Below, piece by piece: positions 34,296-48,027 of a DNA stretch of 64,000 bases (position 1 is its first letter; each line of letters starts with the position of its first letter). The position numbers and the translations under genes are program-made. The stretch is from Pythium myriotylum (Eukaryota; Oomycota; Peronosporomycetes; Pythiales; Pythiaceae): assembly GCA_023091665.1 (NCBI GenBank), contig JALJCQ010000020.1, forward strand, positions 248,001 to 312,000, read 5' to 3'. Below the pieces are notes generated by a model. It saw only the letters and a list, made by a program, of their open reading frames with translations, ran no database searches and was not told the DNA's origin.

Positions 34296-35257
34296 ACTCA
34301 CACGGATACCCCCGCCCAAACACCTCCACAATTAATACTCAACAAAACACACAACACACACTCCAACCACAACACAACACAACACACTCACTCCACCAAC
34401 GTCCAATACCACCTCCCCCATCTCCCAAACCCCCACCCTACATGCGCGCATGGTGTACGTAACCTTCCAGGCCCTCTCCTTTCCACCGCGTATCTCTCCA
34501 ATGTGCTCACCGTCGGTTTGGCTCGTCCTCAGCCGAGGTCCATCACCAACCAGTCATCCCACTACACCCTTCTACAACAAAACAAACGCTGTCTCGTTTG
34601 AAACAACCTCGCACTGCCACCCACGCCACCCACGCCACCCACGCCACGCCACCGACGCCACCCACGTCGCTTCTCGGGGGCCTCCCCTTCAGCTCTCCTC
34701 CCTTCTCGTGCTTGCCACGTCTACGCCACGCGGTTGGAACCAAACAACCAGCCCACGCGCCGTCGCAATACTTACTCTCACCCACATCCCAACCAACAAG
34801 ATGATGGAGACGGAGGACACGACAGCCTCCACATGGAGTGTACACTCGATGCAGAGACAGAGCGTGGAGGTAGCGGGCTACAGCCAGTCCAACCAGCCCA
34901 ACACACTGGGTTGGCGTCCTGCGTATGGATATCCTCTTCCGCCAGTCCTCGCCCTCTTGATCGTCGTGTTCTCGGTTCTGGCCCGGTGCATCGTCCTTGG
35001 TGTGGTCTGGCGGGGGTGGATACCTGCTACCTGGTCTACGTTACTCCTCGAGGAGTTTCGGGCTTCGCTGGTGGGTGGCCGCCCGTGTGGGCGCGGGAGT
35101 GCGGTGGAGGTGTGCGTGTGTGTGTGTGCGTGTGTGTGTAAGAGAGGGTGTGTGTGGGTGTGAGGGAGAATGTGTGGGTGTGGGTGTGAGAGAGGGTGTG
35201 TGTGGTGTGTGCGAAGGTGGCAGAAGGTGCTATAATGTGCAAAAAGGTGGAGCAAAG

Positions 35258-35330
35258 TATCAATGGAGGGGATCGAACCCTCGATCTCAAGCGTGTGAAG
35301 CTTGCGTCCTAACCACTAGACGACACTGAC
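35258..35330 (-). tRNA. tRNA-Val-CAC: tRNA-Val(CAC), copy 33
   Basis: Same gene as at 1204-1276. Unit 34450-35508, reference type. Confidence 0.92.
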
Positions 35331-36316
35331 ACTCACACGGATACCCCCGCCCAAACACCTCCACAATTAATACTCAACAAAACACACAACACACACAAAC
35401 GCACAACACACAACACACACTCCAACCACAACACAACACAACACACTCACTCCACCAACGTCCAATACCACCTCCCCCATCTCCCAAACCCCCACCCTAC
35501 ATGCGCGCATGGTGTACGTAACCTTCCAGGCCCTCTCCTTTCCACCGCGTATCTCTCCAATGTGCTCACCGTCGGTTTGGCTCGTCCTCAGCCGAGGTCC
35601 ATCACCAACCAGTCATCCCACTACACCCTTCTACAACAAAACAAACGCTGTCTCGTTTGAAACAACCTCGCACTGCCACCCACGCCACCCACGCCACCCA
35701 CGCCACGCCACCGACGCCACCCACGTCGCTTCTCGGGGGCCTCCCCTTCAGCTCTCCTCCCTTCTCGTGCTTGCCACGTCTACGCCACGCGGTTGGAACC
35801 AAACAACCAGCCCACGCGCCGTCGCAATACTTACTCTCACCCACATCCCAACCAACAAGATGATGGAGACGGAGGACACGACAGCCTCCACATGGAGTGT
35901 ACACTCGATGCAGAGACAGAGCGTGGAGGTAGCGGGCTACAGCCAGTCCAACCAGCCCAACACACTGGGTTGGCGTCCTGCGTATGGATATCCTCTTCCG
36001 CCAGTCCTCGCCCTCTTGATCGTCGTGTTCTCGGTTCTGGCCCGGTGCATCGTCCTTGGTGTGGTCTGGCGGGGGTGGATACCTGCTACCTGGTCTACGT
36101 TACTCCTCGAGGAGTTTCGGGCTTCGCTGGTGGGTGGCCGCCCGTGTGGGCGCGGGAGTGCGGTGGAGGTGTGCGTGTGTGTGTGTGCGTGTGTGTGTAA
36201 GAGAGGGTGTGTGTGGGTGTGAGGGAGAATGTGTGGGTGTGGGTGTGAGAGAGGGTGTGTGTGGTGTGTGCGAAGGTGGCAGAAGGTGCTATAATGTGCA
36301 AAAAGGTGGAGCAAAG

Positions 36317-36389
36317 TATCAATGGAGGGGATCGAACCCTCGATCTCAAGCGTGTGAAGCTTGCGTCCTAACCACTAGACGACACTGAC
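36317..36389 (-). tRNA. tRNA-Val-CAC: tRNA-Val(CAC), copy 34
   Basis: Same gene as at 1204-1276. Unit 35509-36567, reference type. Confidence 0.92.
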
Positions 36390-37353
36390 ACTCACACGGA
36401 TACCCCCGCCCAAACACCTCCACAATTAATACTCAACAAAACACACAACACACACAAACGCACAACACACAACACACACTCCAACCACAACACAACACAA
36501 CACACTCACTCCACCAACGTCCAATACCACCTCCCCCATCTCCCAAACCCCCACCCTACATGCGCGCATGGTGTACGTAACCTTCCAGGCCCTCTCCTTT
36601 CCACCGCGTATCTCTCCAATGTGCTCACCGTCGGTTTGGCTCGTCCTCAGCCGAGGTCCATCACCAACCAGTCATCCCACTACACCCTTCTACAACAAAA
36701 CAAACGCTGTCTCGTTTGAAACAACCTCGCACTGCCACCCACGCCACCCACGCCACCCACGCCACGCCACCGACGCCACCCACGTCGCTTCTCGGGGGCC
36801 TCCCCTTCAGCTCTCCTCCCTTCTCGTGCTTGCCACGTCTACGCCACGCGGTTGGAACCAAACAACCAGCCCACGCGCCGTCGCAATACTTACTCTCACC
36901 GACATCCCAACCAACAAGATGATGGAGACGGAGGACACGACAGCCTCCACATGGAGTGTACACTCGATGCAGAGACAGAGCGTGGAGGTAGCGGGCTACA
37001 GCCAGTCCAACCAGCCCAACACACTGGGTTGGCGTCCTGCGTATGGATATCCTCTTCCGCCAGTCCTCGCCCTCTTGATCGTCGTGTTCTCGGTTCTGGC
37101 CCGGTGCATCGTCCTTGGTGTGGTCTGGCGGGGGTGGATACCTGCTACCTGGTCTACGTTACTCCTCGAGGAGTTTCGGGCTTCGCTGGTGGGTGGCCGC
37201 CCGTGTGGGCGCGGGAGTGCGGTGGAGGTGTGCGTGTGTGTGGGTGCGTGTGTGTGTGAGGGAGAATGTGTGGGTGTGGGTGTGAGAGAGGGTGTGTGTG
37301 GTGTGTGCGAAGGTGGCAGAAGGTGCTATAATGTGCAAAAAGGTGGAGCAAAG

Positions 37354-37426
37354 TATCAATGGAGGGGATCGAACCCTCGATCTCAAGCGTGTGAAGCTTG
37401 CGTCCTAACCACTAGACGACACTGAC
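37354..37426 (-). tRNA. tRNA-Val-CAC: tRNA-Val(CAC), copy 35
   Basis: Same gene as at 1204-1276. Unit 36568-37604, 1,037 bp: 22-bp GT-tract loss and C-to-G at 36901. Confidence 0.92.
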
Positions 37427-38412
37427 ACTCACACGGATACCCCCGCCCAAACACCTCCACAATTAATACTCAACAAAACACACAACACACACAAACGCAC
37501 AACACACAACACACACTCCAACCACAACACAACACAACACACTCACTCCACCAACGTCCAATACCACCTCCCCCATCTCCCAAACCCCCACCCTACATGC
37601 GCGCATGGTGTACGTAACCTTCCAGGCCCTCTCCTTTCCACCGCGTATCTCTCCAATGTGCTCACCGTCGGTTTGGCTCGTCCTCAGCCGAGGTCCATCA
37701 CCAACCAGTCATCCCACTACACCCTTCTACAACAAAACAAACGCTGTCTCGTTTGAAACAACCTCGCACTGCCACCCACGCCACCCACGCCACCCACGCC
37801 ACGCCACCGACGCCACCCACGTCGCTTCTCGGGGGCCTCCCCTTCAGCTCTCCTCCCTTCTCGTGCTTGCCACGTCTACGCCACGCGGTTGGAACCAAAC
37901 AACCAGCCCACGCGCCGTCGCAATACTTACTCTCACCGACATCCCAACCAACAAGATGATGGAGACGGAGGACACGACAGCCTCCACATGGAGTGTACAC
38001 TCGATGCAGAGACAGAGCGTGGAGGTAGCGGGCTACAGCCAGTCCAACCAGCCCAACACACTGGGTTGGCGTCCTGCGTATGGATATCCTCTTCCGCCAG
38101 TCCTCGCCCTCTTGATCGTCGTGTTCTCGGTTCTGGCCCGGTGCATCGTCCTTGGTGTGGTCTGGCGGGGGTGGATACCTGCTACCTGGTCTACGTTACT
38201 CCTCGAGGAGTTTCGGGCTTCGCTGGTGGGTGGCCGCCCGTGTGGGCGCGGGAGTGCGGTGGAGGTGTGCGTGTGTGTGTGTGCGTGTGTGTGTAAGAGA
38301 GGGTGTGTGTGGGTGTGAGGGAGAATGTGTGGGTGTGGGTGTGAGAGAGGGTGTGTGTGGTGTGTGCGAAGGTGGCAGAAGGTGCTATAATGTGCAAAAA
38401 GGTGGAGCAAAG

Positions 38413-38485
38413 TATCAATGGAGGGGATCGAACCCTCGATCTCAAGCGTGTGAAGCTTGCGTCCTAACCACTAGACGACACTGAC
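38413..38485 (-). tRNA. tRNA-Val-CAC: tRNA-Val(CAC), copy 36
   Basis: Same gene as at 1204-1276. Unit 37605-38663, 1,059 bp, C-to-G at 37938. Confidence 0.92.
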
Positions 38486-39462
38486 ACTCACACGGATACC
38501 CCCGCCCAAACACCTCCACAATTAATACTCAACAAAACACACAACACACACAAACGCACAACACACAACACACACTCCAACCACAACACAACACAACACA
38601 CTCACTCCACCAACGTCCAATACCACCTCCCCCATCTCCCAAACCCCCACCCTACATGCGCGCATGGTGTACGTAACCTTCCAGGCCCTCTCCTTTCCAC
38701 CGCGTATCTCTCCAATGTGCTCACCGTCGGTTTGGCTCGTCCTCAGCCGAGGTCCATCACCAACCAGTCATCCCACTACACCCTTCTACAACAAAACAAA
38801 CGCTGTCTCGTTTGAAACAACCTCGCACTGCCACCCACGCCACCCACGCCACGCCACCGACGCCACCCACGTCGCTTCTCGGGGGCCTCCCCTTCAGCTC
38901 TCCTCCCTTCTCGTGCTTGCCACGTCTACGCCACGCGGTTGGAACCAAACAACCAGCCCACGCGCCGTCGCAATACTTACTCTCACCGACATCCCAACCA
39001 ACAAGATGATGGAGACGGAGGACACGACAGCCTCCACATGGAGTGTACACTCGATGCAGAGACAGAGCGTGGAGGTAGCGGGCTACAGCCAGTCCAACCA
39101 GCCCAACACACTGGGTTGGCGTCCTGCGTATGGATATCCTCTTCCGCCAGTCCTCGCCCTCTTGATCGTCGTGTTCTCGGTTCTGGCCCGGTGCATCGTC
39201 CTTGGTGTGGTCTGGCGGGGGTGGATACCTGCTACCTGGTCTACGTTACTCCTCGAGGAGTTTCGGGCTTCGCTGGTGGGTGGCCGCCCGTGTGGGCGCG
39301 GGAGTGCGGTGGAGGTGTGCGTGTGTGTGTGTGCGTGTGTGTGTAAGAGAGGGTGTGTGTGGGTGTGAGGGAGAATGTGTGGGTGTGGGTGTGAGAGAGG
39401 GTGTGTGTGGTGTGTGCGAAGGTGGCAGAAGGTGCTATAATGTGCAAAAAGGTGGAGCAAAG

Positions 39463-39535
39463 TATCAATGGAGGGGATCGAACCCTCGATCTCAAGCGTG
39501 TGAAGCTTGCGTCCTAACCACTAGACGACACTGAC
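39463..39535 (-). tRNA. tRNA-Val-CAC: tRNA-Val(CAC), copy 37
   Basis: Same gene as at 1204-1276. Unit 38664-39713, 1,050 bp: the only unit combining the 9-bp loss with C-to-G (38988). Confidence 0.92.
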
Positions 39536-40231
39536 ACTCACACGGATACCCCCGCCCAAACACCTCCACAATTAATACTCAACAAAACACACAACACACA
39601 CAAACGCACAACACACAACACACACTCCAACCACAACACAACACAACACACTCACTCCACCAACGTCCAATACCACCTCCCCCATCTCCCAAACCCCCAC
39701 CCTACATGCGCGCATGGTGTACGTAACCTTCCAGGCCCTCTCCTTTCCACCGCGTATCTCTCCAATGTGCTCACCGTCGGTTTGGCTCGTCCTCAGCCGA
39801 GGTCCATCACCAACCAGTCATCCCACTACACCCTTCTACAACAAAACAAACGCTGTCTCGTTTGAAACAACCTCGCACTGCCACCCACGCCACCCACGCC
39901 ACCCACGCCACGCCACCGACGCCACCCACGTCGCTTCTCGGGGGCCTCCCCTTCAGCTCTCCTCCCTTCTCGTGCTTGCCACGTCTACGCCACGCGGTTG
40001 GAACCAAACAACCAGCCCACGCGCCGTCGCAATACTTACTCTCACCCACATCCCAACCAACAAGATGATGGAGACGGAGGACACGACAGCCTCCACATGG
40101 AGTGTACACTCGATGCAGAGACAGAGCGTGGAGGTAGCGGGCTACAGCCAGTCCAACCAGCCCAACACACTGGGTTGGCGTCCTGCGTATGGATATCCTC
40201 TTCCGCCAGTCCTCGCCCTCTTGATCGTCGT

Positions 40232-40273
40232 GTTCTCGGTTCTGGCCCGGTGGTTCTCGGTTCTGGCCCGGTG
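40232..40273 (+). repeat. 21-bp tandem duplication inside a unit
   Basis: Same duplication as at 1962, unit 39714. Confidence 0.93.
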
Positions 40274-40542
40274 CATCGTCCTTGGTGTGGTCTGGCGGGG
40301 GTGGATACCTGCTACCTGGTCTACGTTACTCCTCGAGGAGTTTCGGGCTTCGCTGGTGGGTGGCCGCCCGTGTGGGCGCGGGAGTGCGGTGGAGGTGTGC
40401 GTGTGTGTGTGTGCGTGTGTGTGTAAGAGAGGGTGTGTGTGGGTGTGAGGGAGAATGTGTGGGTGTGGGTGTGAGAGAGGGTGTGTGTGGTGTGTGCGAA
40501 GGTGGCAGAAGGTGCTATAATGTGCAAAAAGGTGGAGCAAAG

Positions 40543-40615
40543 TATCAATGGAGGGGATCGAACCCTCGATCTCAAGCGTGTGAAGCTTGCGTCCTAACCA
40601 CTAGACGACACTGAC
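40543..40615 (-). tRNA. tRNA-Val-CAC: tRNA-Val(CAC), copy 38
   Basis: Same gene as at 1204-1276. Unit 39714-40793, 1,080 bp, 21-bp duplication. Confidence 0.92.
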
Positions 40616-41147
40616 ACTCACACGGATACCCCCGCCCAAACACCTCCACAATTAATACTCAACAAAACACACAACACACACAAACGCACAACACACAACA
40701 CACACTCCAACCACAACACAACACAACACACTCACTCCACCAACGTCCAATACCACCTCCCCCATCTCCCAAACCCCCACCCTACATGCGCGCATGGTGT
40801 ACGTAACCTTCCAGGCCCTCTCCTTTCCACCGCGTATCTCTCCAATGTGCTCACCGTCGGTTTGGCTCGTCCTCAGCCGAGGTCCATCACCAACCAGTCA
40901 TCCCACTACACCCTTCTACAACAAAACAAACGCTGTCTCGTTTGAAACAACCTCGCACTGCCACCCACGCCACCCACGCCACCCACGCCACGCCACCGAC
41001 GCCACCCACGTCGCTTCTCGGGGGCCTCCCCTTCAGCTCTCCTCCCTTCTCGTGCTTGCCACGTCTACGCCACGCGGTTGGAACCAAACAACCAGCCCAC
41101 GCGCCGTCGCAATACTTACTCTCACCCACATCCCAACCAACAAGATG

Positions 41148-41389
41148 ATGGAGACGGAGGACACGACAGCCTCCACATGGAGTGTACACTCGATGCAGAG
41201 ACAGAGCGTGGAGGTAGCGGGCTACAGCCAGTCCAACCAGTCCAACACACTGGGTTGGCGTCCTGCGTATGGAGACGGAGGACACGACAGCCTCCACATG
41301 GAGTGTACACTCGATGCAGAGACAGAGCGTGGAGGTAGCGGGCTACAGCCAGTCCAACCAGCCCAACACACTGGGTTGGCGTCCTGCGT
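41148..41389 (+). repeat. 121-bp tandem duplication inside a unit
   Basis: Copies at 41148-41268 and 41269-41389 with the same boundaries as at 8177. The first copy has a private C-to-T at 41241. Confidence 0.93.
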
Positions 41390-41722
41390 ATGGATATCCT
41401 CTTCCGCCAGTCCTCGCCCTCTTGATCGTCGTGTTCTCGGTTCTGGCCCGGTGCATCGTCCTTGGTGTGGTCTGGCGGGGGTGGATACCTGCTACCTGGT
41501 CTACGTTACTCCTCGAGGAGTTTCGGGCTTCGCTGGTGGGTGGCCGCCCGTGTGGGCGCGGGAGTGCGGTGGAGGTGTGCGTGTGTGTGTGTGCGTGTGT
41601 GTGTAAGAGAGGGTGTGTGTGTGTGTGAGGGAGAATGTGTGGGTGTGGGTGTGAGAGAGGGTGTGTGTGGTGTGTGCGAAGGTGGCAGAAGGTGCTATAA
41701 TGTGCAAAAAGGTGGAGCAAAG

Positions 41723-41795
41723 TATCAATGGAGGGGATCGAACCCTCGATCTCAAGCGTGTGAAGCTTGCGTCCTAACCACTAGACGACACTGAC
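41723..41795 (-). tRNA. tRNA-Val-CAC: tRNA-Val(CAC), copy 39
   Basis: Same gene as at 1204-1276. Unit 40794-41973, 1,180 bp: 121-bp duplication, private C-to-T at 41241 in its first copy, and G-to-T at 41622 in the GT tract. Confidence 0.92.
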
Positions 41796-42327
41796 ACTCA
41801 CACGGATACCCCCGCCCAAACACCTCCACAATTAATACTCAACAAAACACACAACACACACAAACGCACAACACACAACACACACTCCAACCACAACACA
41901 ACACAACACACTCACTCCACCAACGTCCAATACCACCTCCCCCATCTCCCAAACCCCCACCCTACATGCGCGCATGGTGTACGTAACCTTCCAGGCCCTC
42001 TCCTTTCCACCGCGTATCTCTCCAATGTGCTCACCGTCGGTTTGGCTCGTCCTCAGCCGAGGTCCATCACCAACCAGTCATCCCACTACACCCTTCTACA
42101 ACAAAACAAACGCTGTCTCGTTTGAAACAACCTCGCACTGCCACCCACGCCACCCACGCCACCCACGCCACGCCACCGACGCCACCCACGTCGCTTCTCG
42201 GGGGCCTCCCCTTCAGCTCTCCTCCCTTCTCGTGCTTGCCACGTCTACGCCACGCGGTTGGAACCAAACAACCAGCCCACGCGCCGTCGCAATACTTACT
42301 CTCACCCACATCCCAACCAACAAGATG

Positions 42328-42569
42328 ATGGAGACGGAGGACACGACAGCCTCCACATGGAGTGTACACTCGATGCAGAGACAGAGCGTGGAGGTAGCGG
42401 GCTACAGCCAGTCCAACCAGCCCAACACACTGGGTTGGCGTCCTGCGTATGGAGACGGAGGACACGACAGCCTCCACATGGAGTGTACACTCGATGCAGA
42501 GACAGAGCGTGGAGGTAGCGGGCTACAGCCAGTCCAACCAGCCCAACACACTGGGTTGGCGTCCTGCGT
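42328..42569 (+). repeat. 121-bp tandem duplication inside a unit
   Basis: Copies at 42328-42448 and 42449-42569. The only case that shares its unit with the 21-bp duplication. Confidence 0.93.
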
Positions 42570-42612
42570 ATGGATATCCTCTTCCGCCAGTCCTCGCCCT
42601 CTTGATCGTCGT

Positions 42613-42654
42613 GTTCTCGGTTCTGGCCCGGTGGTTCTCGGTTCTGGCCCGGTG
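42613..42654 (+). repeat. 21-bp tandem duplication inside a unit
   Basis: Same duplication as at 1962, in the 1,201-bp unit 41974 that also has the 121-bp duplication. Confidence 0.93.
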
Positions 42655-42923
42655 CATCGTCCTTGGTGTGGTCTGGCGGGGGTGGATACCTGCTACCTGG
42701 TCTACGTTACTCCTCGAGGAGTTTCGGGCTTCGCTGGTGGGTGGCCGCCCGTGTGGGCGCGGGAGTGCGGTGGAGGTGTGCGTGTGTGTGTGTGCGTGTG
42801 TGTGTAAGAGAGGGTGCGTGTGTGTGTGAGGGAGAATGTGTGGGTGTGGGTGTGAGAGAGGGTGTGTGTGGTGTGTGCGAAGGTGGCAGAAGGTGCTATA
42901 ATGTGCAAAAAGGTGGAGCAAAG

Positions 42924-42996
42924 TATCAATGGAGGGGATCGAACCCTCGATCTCAAGCGTGTGAAGCTTGCGTCCTAACCACTAGACGACACTGAC
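42924..42996 (-). tRNA. tRNA-Val-CAC: tRNA-Val(CAC), copy 40
   Basis: Same gene as at 1204-1276. Unit 41974-43174 is the longest (1,201 bp): it carries both the 121-bp and 21-bp duplications, and its GT tract derives from that of unit 40794 with a further change. Confidence 0.92.
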
Positions 42997-43692
42997 ACTC
43001 ACACGGATACCCCCGCCCAAACACCTCCACAATTAATACTCAACAAAACACACAACACACACAAACGCACAACACACAACACACACTCCAACCACAACAC
43101 AACACAACACACTCACTCCACCAACGTCCAATACCACCTCCCCCATCTCCCAAACCCCCACCCTACATGCGCGCATGGTGTACGTAACCTTCCAGGCCCT
43201 CTCCTTTCCACCGCGTATCTCTCCAATGTGCTCACCGTCGGTTTGGCTCGTCCTCAGCCGAGGTCCATCACCAACCAGTCATCCCACTACACCCTTCTAC
43301 AACAAAACAAACGCTGTCTCGTTTGAAACAACCTCGCACTGCCACCCACGCCACCCACGCCACCCACGCCACGCCACCGACGCCACCCACGTCGCTTCTC
43401 GGGGGCCTCCCCTTCAGCTCTCCTCCCTTCTCGTGCTTGCCACGTCTACGCCACGCGGTTGGAACCAAACAACCAGCCCACGCGCCGTCGCAATACTTAC
43501 TCTCACCCACATCCCAACCAACAAGATGATGGAGACGGAGGACACGACAGCCTCCACATGGAGTGTACACTCGATGCAGAGACAGAGCGTGGAGGTAGCG
43601 GGCTACAGCCAGTCCAACCAGCCCAACACACTGGGTTGGCGTCCTGCGTATGGATATCCTCTTCCGCCAGTCCTCGCCCTCTTGATCGTCGT

Positions 43693-43734
43693 GTTCTCGG
43701 TTCTGGCCCGGTGGTTCTCGGTTCTGGCCCGGTG
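43693..43734 (+). repeat. 21-bp tandem duplication inside a unit
   Basis: Same duplication as at 1962, unit 43175. Confidence 0.93.
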
Positions 43735-44003
43735 CATCGTCCTTGGTGTGGTCTGGCGGGGGTGGATACCTGCTACCTGGTCTACGTTACTCCTCGAGGA
43801 GTTTCGGGCTTCGCTGGTGGGTGGCCGCCCGTGTGGGCGCGGGAGTGCGGTGGAGGTGTGCGTGTGTGTGTGTGCGTGTGTGTGTAAGAGAGGGTGTGTG
43901 TGGGTGTGAGGGAGAATGTGTGGGTGTGGGTGTGAGAGAGGGTGTGTGTGGTGTGTGCGAAGGTGGCAGAAGGTGCTATAATGTGCAAAAAGGTGGAGCA
44001 AAG

Positions 44004-44076
44004 TATCAATGGAGGGGATCGAACCCTCGATCTCAAGCGTGTGAAGCTTGCGTCCTAACCACTAGACGACACTGAC
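44004..44076 (-). tRNA. tRNA-Val-CAC: tRNA-Val(CAC), copy 41
   Basis: Same gene as at 1204-1276. Unit 43175-44254, 1,080 bp, 21-bp duplication. Confidence 0.92.
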
Positions 44077-45062
44077 ACTCACACGGATACCCCCGCCCAA
44101 ACACCTCCACAATTAATACTCAACAAAACACACAACACACACAAACGCACAACACACAACACACACTCCAACCACAACACAACACAACACACTCACTCCA
44201 CCAACGTCCAATACCACCTCCCCCATCTCCCAAACCCCCACCCTACATGCGCGCATGGTGTACGTAACCTTCCAGGCCCTCTCCTTTCCACCGCGTATCT
44301 CTCCAATGTGCTCACCGTCGGTTTGGCTCGTCCTCAGCCGAGGTCCATCACCAACCAGTCATCCCACTACACCCTTCTACAACAAAACAAACGCTGTCTC
44401 GTTTGAAACAACCTCGCACTGCCACCCACGCCACCCACGCCACCCACGCCACGCCACCGACGCCACCCACGTCGCTTCTCGGGGGCCTCCCCTTCAGCTC
44501 TCCTCCCTTCTCGTGCTTGCCACGTCTACGCCACGCGGTTGGAACCAAACAACCAGCCCACGCGCCGTCGCAATACTTACTCTCACCCACATCCCAACCA
44601 ACAAGATGATGGAGACGGAGGACACGACAGCCTCCACATGGAGTGTACACTCGATGCAGAGACAGAGCGTGGAGGTAGCGGGCTACAGCCAGTCCAACCA
44701 GCCCAACACACTGGGTTGGCGTCCTGCGTATGGATATCCTCTTCCGCCAGTCCTCGCCCTCTTGATCGTCGTGTTCTCGGTTCTGGCCCGGTGCATCGTC
44801 CTTGGTGTGGTCTGGCGGGGGTGGATACCTGCTACCTGGTCTACGTTACTCCTCGAGGAGTTTCGGGCTTCGCTGGTGGGTGGCCGCCCGTGTGGGCGCG
44901 GGAGTGCGGTGGAGGTGTGCGTGTGTGTGTGTGCGTGTGTGTGTAAGAGAGGGTGTGTGTGGGTGTGAGGGAGAATGTGTGGGTGTGGGTGTGAGAGAGG
45001 GTGTGTGTGGTGTGTGCGAAGGTGGCAGAAGGTGCTATAATGTGCAAAAAGGTGGAGCAAAG

Positions 45063-45135
45063 TATCAATGGAGGGGATCGAACCCTCGATCTCAAGCGTG
45101 TGAAGCTTGCGTCCTAACCACTAGACGACACTGAC
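45063..45135 (-). tRNA. tRNA-Val-CAC: tRNA-Val(CAC), copy 42
   Basis: Same gene as at 1204-1276. Unit 44255-45313, reference type. Confidence 0.92.
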
Positions 45136-45667
45136 ACTCACACGGATACCCCCGCCCAAACACCTCCACAATTAATACTCAACAAAACACACAACACACA
45201 CAAACGCACAACACACAACACACACTCCAACCACAACACAACACAACACACTCACTCCACCAACGTCCAATACCACCTCCCCCATCTCCCAAACCCCCAC
45301 CCTACATGCGCGCATGGTGTACGTAACCTTCCAGGCCCTCTCCTTTCCACCGCGTATCTCTCCAATGTGCTCACCGTCGGTTTGGCTCGTCCTCAGCCGA
45401 GGTCCATCACCAACCAGTCATCCCACTACACCCTTCTACAACAAAACAAACGCTGTCTCGTTTGAAACAACCTCGCACTGCCACCCACGCCACCCACGCC
45501 ACCCACGCCACGCCACCGACGCCACCCACGTCGCTTCTCGGGGGCCTCCCCTTCAGCTCTCCTCCCTTCTCGTGCTTGCCACGTCTACGCCACGCGGTTG
45601 GAACCAAACAACCAGCCCACGCGCCGTCGCAATACTTACTCTCACCGACATCCCAACCAACAAGATG

Positions 45668-45909
45668 ATGGAGACGGAGGACACGACAGCCTCCACATGG
45701 AGTGTACACTCGATGCAGAGACAGAGCGTGGAGGTAGCGGGCTACAGCCAGTCCAACCAGCCCAACACACTGGGTTGGCGTCCTGCGTATGGAGACGGAG
45801 GACACGACAGCCTCCACATGGAGTGTACACTCGATGCAGAGACAGAGCGTGGAGGTAGCGGGCTACAGCCAGTCCAACCAGCCCAACACACTGGGTTGGC
45901 GTCCTGCGT
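45668..45909 (+). repeat. 121-bp tandem duplication inside a unit
   Basis: Copies at 45668-45788 and 45789-45909, in a unit with the C-to-G variant. Confidence 0.93.
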
Positions 45910-46242
45910 ATGGATATCCTCTTCCGCCAGTCCTCGCCCTCTTGATCGTCGTGTTCTCGGTTCTGGCCCGGTGCATCGTCCTTGGTGTGGTCTGGCGGGG
46001 GTGGATACCTGCTACCTGGTCTACGTTACTCCTCGAGGAGTTTCGGGCTTCGCTGGTGGGTGGCCGCCCGTGTGGGCGCGGGAGTGCGGTGGAGGTGTGC
46101 GTGTGTGTGTGTGCGTGTGTGTGTAAGAGAGGGTGTGTGTGGGTGTGAGGGAGAATGTGTGGGTGTGGGTGTGAGAGAGGGTGTGTGTGGTGTGTGCGAA
46201 GGTGGCAGAAGGTGCTATAATGTGCAAAAAGGTGGAGCAAAG

Positions 46243-46315
46243 TATCAATGGAGGGGATCGAACCCTCGATCTCAAGCGTGTGAAGCTTGCGTCCTAACCA
46301 CTAGACGACACTGAC
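46243..46315 (-). tRNA. tRNA-Val-CAC: tRNA-Val(CAC), copy 43
   Basis: Same gene as at 1204-1276. Unit 45314-46493, 1,180 bp, first of three consecutive units with the 121-bp duplication plus C-to-G (45647). Confidence 0.92.
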
Positions 46316-46847
46316 ACTCACACGGATACCCCCGCCCAAACACCTCCACAATTAATACTCAACAAAACACACAACACACACAAACGCACAACACACAACA
46401 CACACTCCAACCACAACACAACACAACACACTCACTCCACCAACGTCCAATACCACCTCCCCCATCTCCCAAACCCCCACCCTACATGCGCGCATGGTGT
46501 ACGTAACCTTCCAGGCCCTCTCCTTTCCACCGCGTATCTCTCCAATGTGCTCACCGTCGGTTTGGCTCGTCCTCAGCCGAGGTCCATCACCAACCAGTCA
46601 TCCCACTACACCCTTCTACAACAAAACAAACGCTGTCTCGTTTGAAACAACCTCGCACTGCCACCCACGCCACCCACGCCACCCACGCCACGCCACCGAC
46701 GCCACCCACGTCGCTTCTCGGGGGCCTCCCCTTCAGCTCTCCTCCCTTCTCGTGCTTGCCACGTCTACGCCACGCGGTTGGAACCAAACAACCAGCCCAC
46801 GCGCCGTCGCAATACTTACTCTCACCGACATCCCAACCAACAAGATG

Positions 46848-47089
46848 ATGGAGACGGAGGACACGACAGCCTCCACATGGAGTGTACACTCGATGCAGAG
46901 ACAGAGCGTGGAGGTAGCGGGCTACAGCCAGTCCAACCAGCCCAACACACTGGGTTGGCGTCCTGCGTATGGAGACGGAGGACACGACAGCCTCCACATG
47001 GAGTGTACACTCGATGCAGAGACAGAGCGTGGAGGTAGCGGGCTACAGCCAGTCCAACCAGCCCAACACACTGGGTTGGCGTCCTGCGT
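46848..47089 (+). repeat. 121-bp tandem duplication inside a unit
   Basis: Copies at 46848-46968 and 46969-47089, same haplotype as the preceding unit. Confidence 0.93.
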
Positions 47090-47422
47090 ATGGATATCCT
47101 CTTCCGCCAGTCCTCGCCCTCTTGATCGTCGTGTTCTCGGTTCTGGCCCGGTGCATCGTCCTTGGTGTGGTCTGGCGGGGGTGGATACCTGCTACCTGGT
47201 CTACGTTACTCCTCGAGGAGTTTCGGGCTTCGCTGGTGGGTGGCCGCCCGTGTGGGCGCGGGAGTGCGGTGGAGGTGTGCGTGTGTGTGTGTGCGTGTGT
47301 GTGTAAGAGAGGGTGTGTGTGGGTGTGAGGGAGAATGTGTGGGTGTGGGTGTGAGAGAGGGTGTGTGTGGTGTGTGCGAAGGTGGCAGAAGGTGCTATAA
47401 TGTGCAAAAAGGTGGAGCAAAG

Positions 47423-47495
47423 TATCAATGGAGGGGATCGAACCCTCGATCTCAAGCGTGTGAAGCTTGCGTCCTAACCACTAGACGACACTGAC
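47423..47495 (-). tRNA. tRNA-Val-CAC: tRNA-Val(CAC), copy 44
   Basis: Same gene as at 1204-1276. Unit 46494-47673, 1,180 bp, 121-bp duplication, C-to-G at 46827. Confidence 0.92.
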
Positions 47496-48027
47496 ACTCA
47501 CACGGATACCCCCGCCCAAACACCTCCACAATTAATACTCAACAAAACACACAACACACACAAACGCACAACACACAACACACACTCCAACCACAACACA
47601 ACACAACACACTCACTCCACCAACGTCCAATACCACCTCCCCCATCTCCCAAACCCCCACCCTACATGCGCGCATGGTGTACGTAACCTTCCAGGCCCTC
47701 TCCTTTCCACCGCGTATCTCTCCAATGTGCTCACCGTCGGTTTGGCTCGTCCTCAGCCGAGGTCCATCACCAACCAGTCATCCCACTACACCCTTCTACA
47801 ACAAAACAAACGCTGTCTCGTTTGAAACAACCTCGCACTGCCACCCACGCCACCCACGCCACCCACGCCACGCCACCGACGCCACCCACGTCGCTTCTCG
47901 GGGGCCTCCCCTTCAGCTCTCCTCCCTTCTCGTGCTTGCCACGTCTACGCCACGCGGTTGGAACCAAACAACCAGCCCACGCGCCGTCGCAATACTTACT
48001 CTCACCGACATCCCAACCAACAAGATG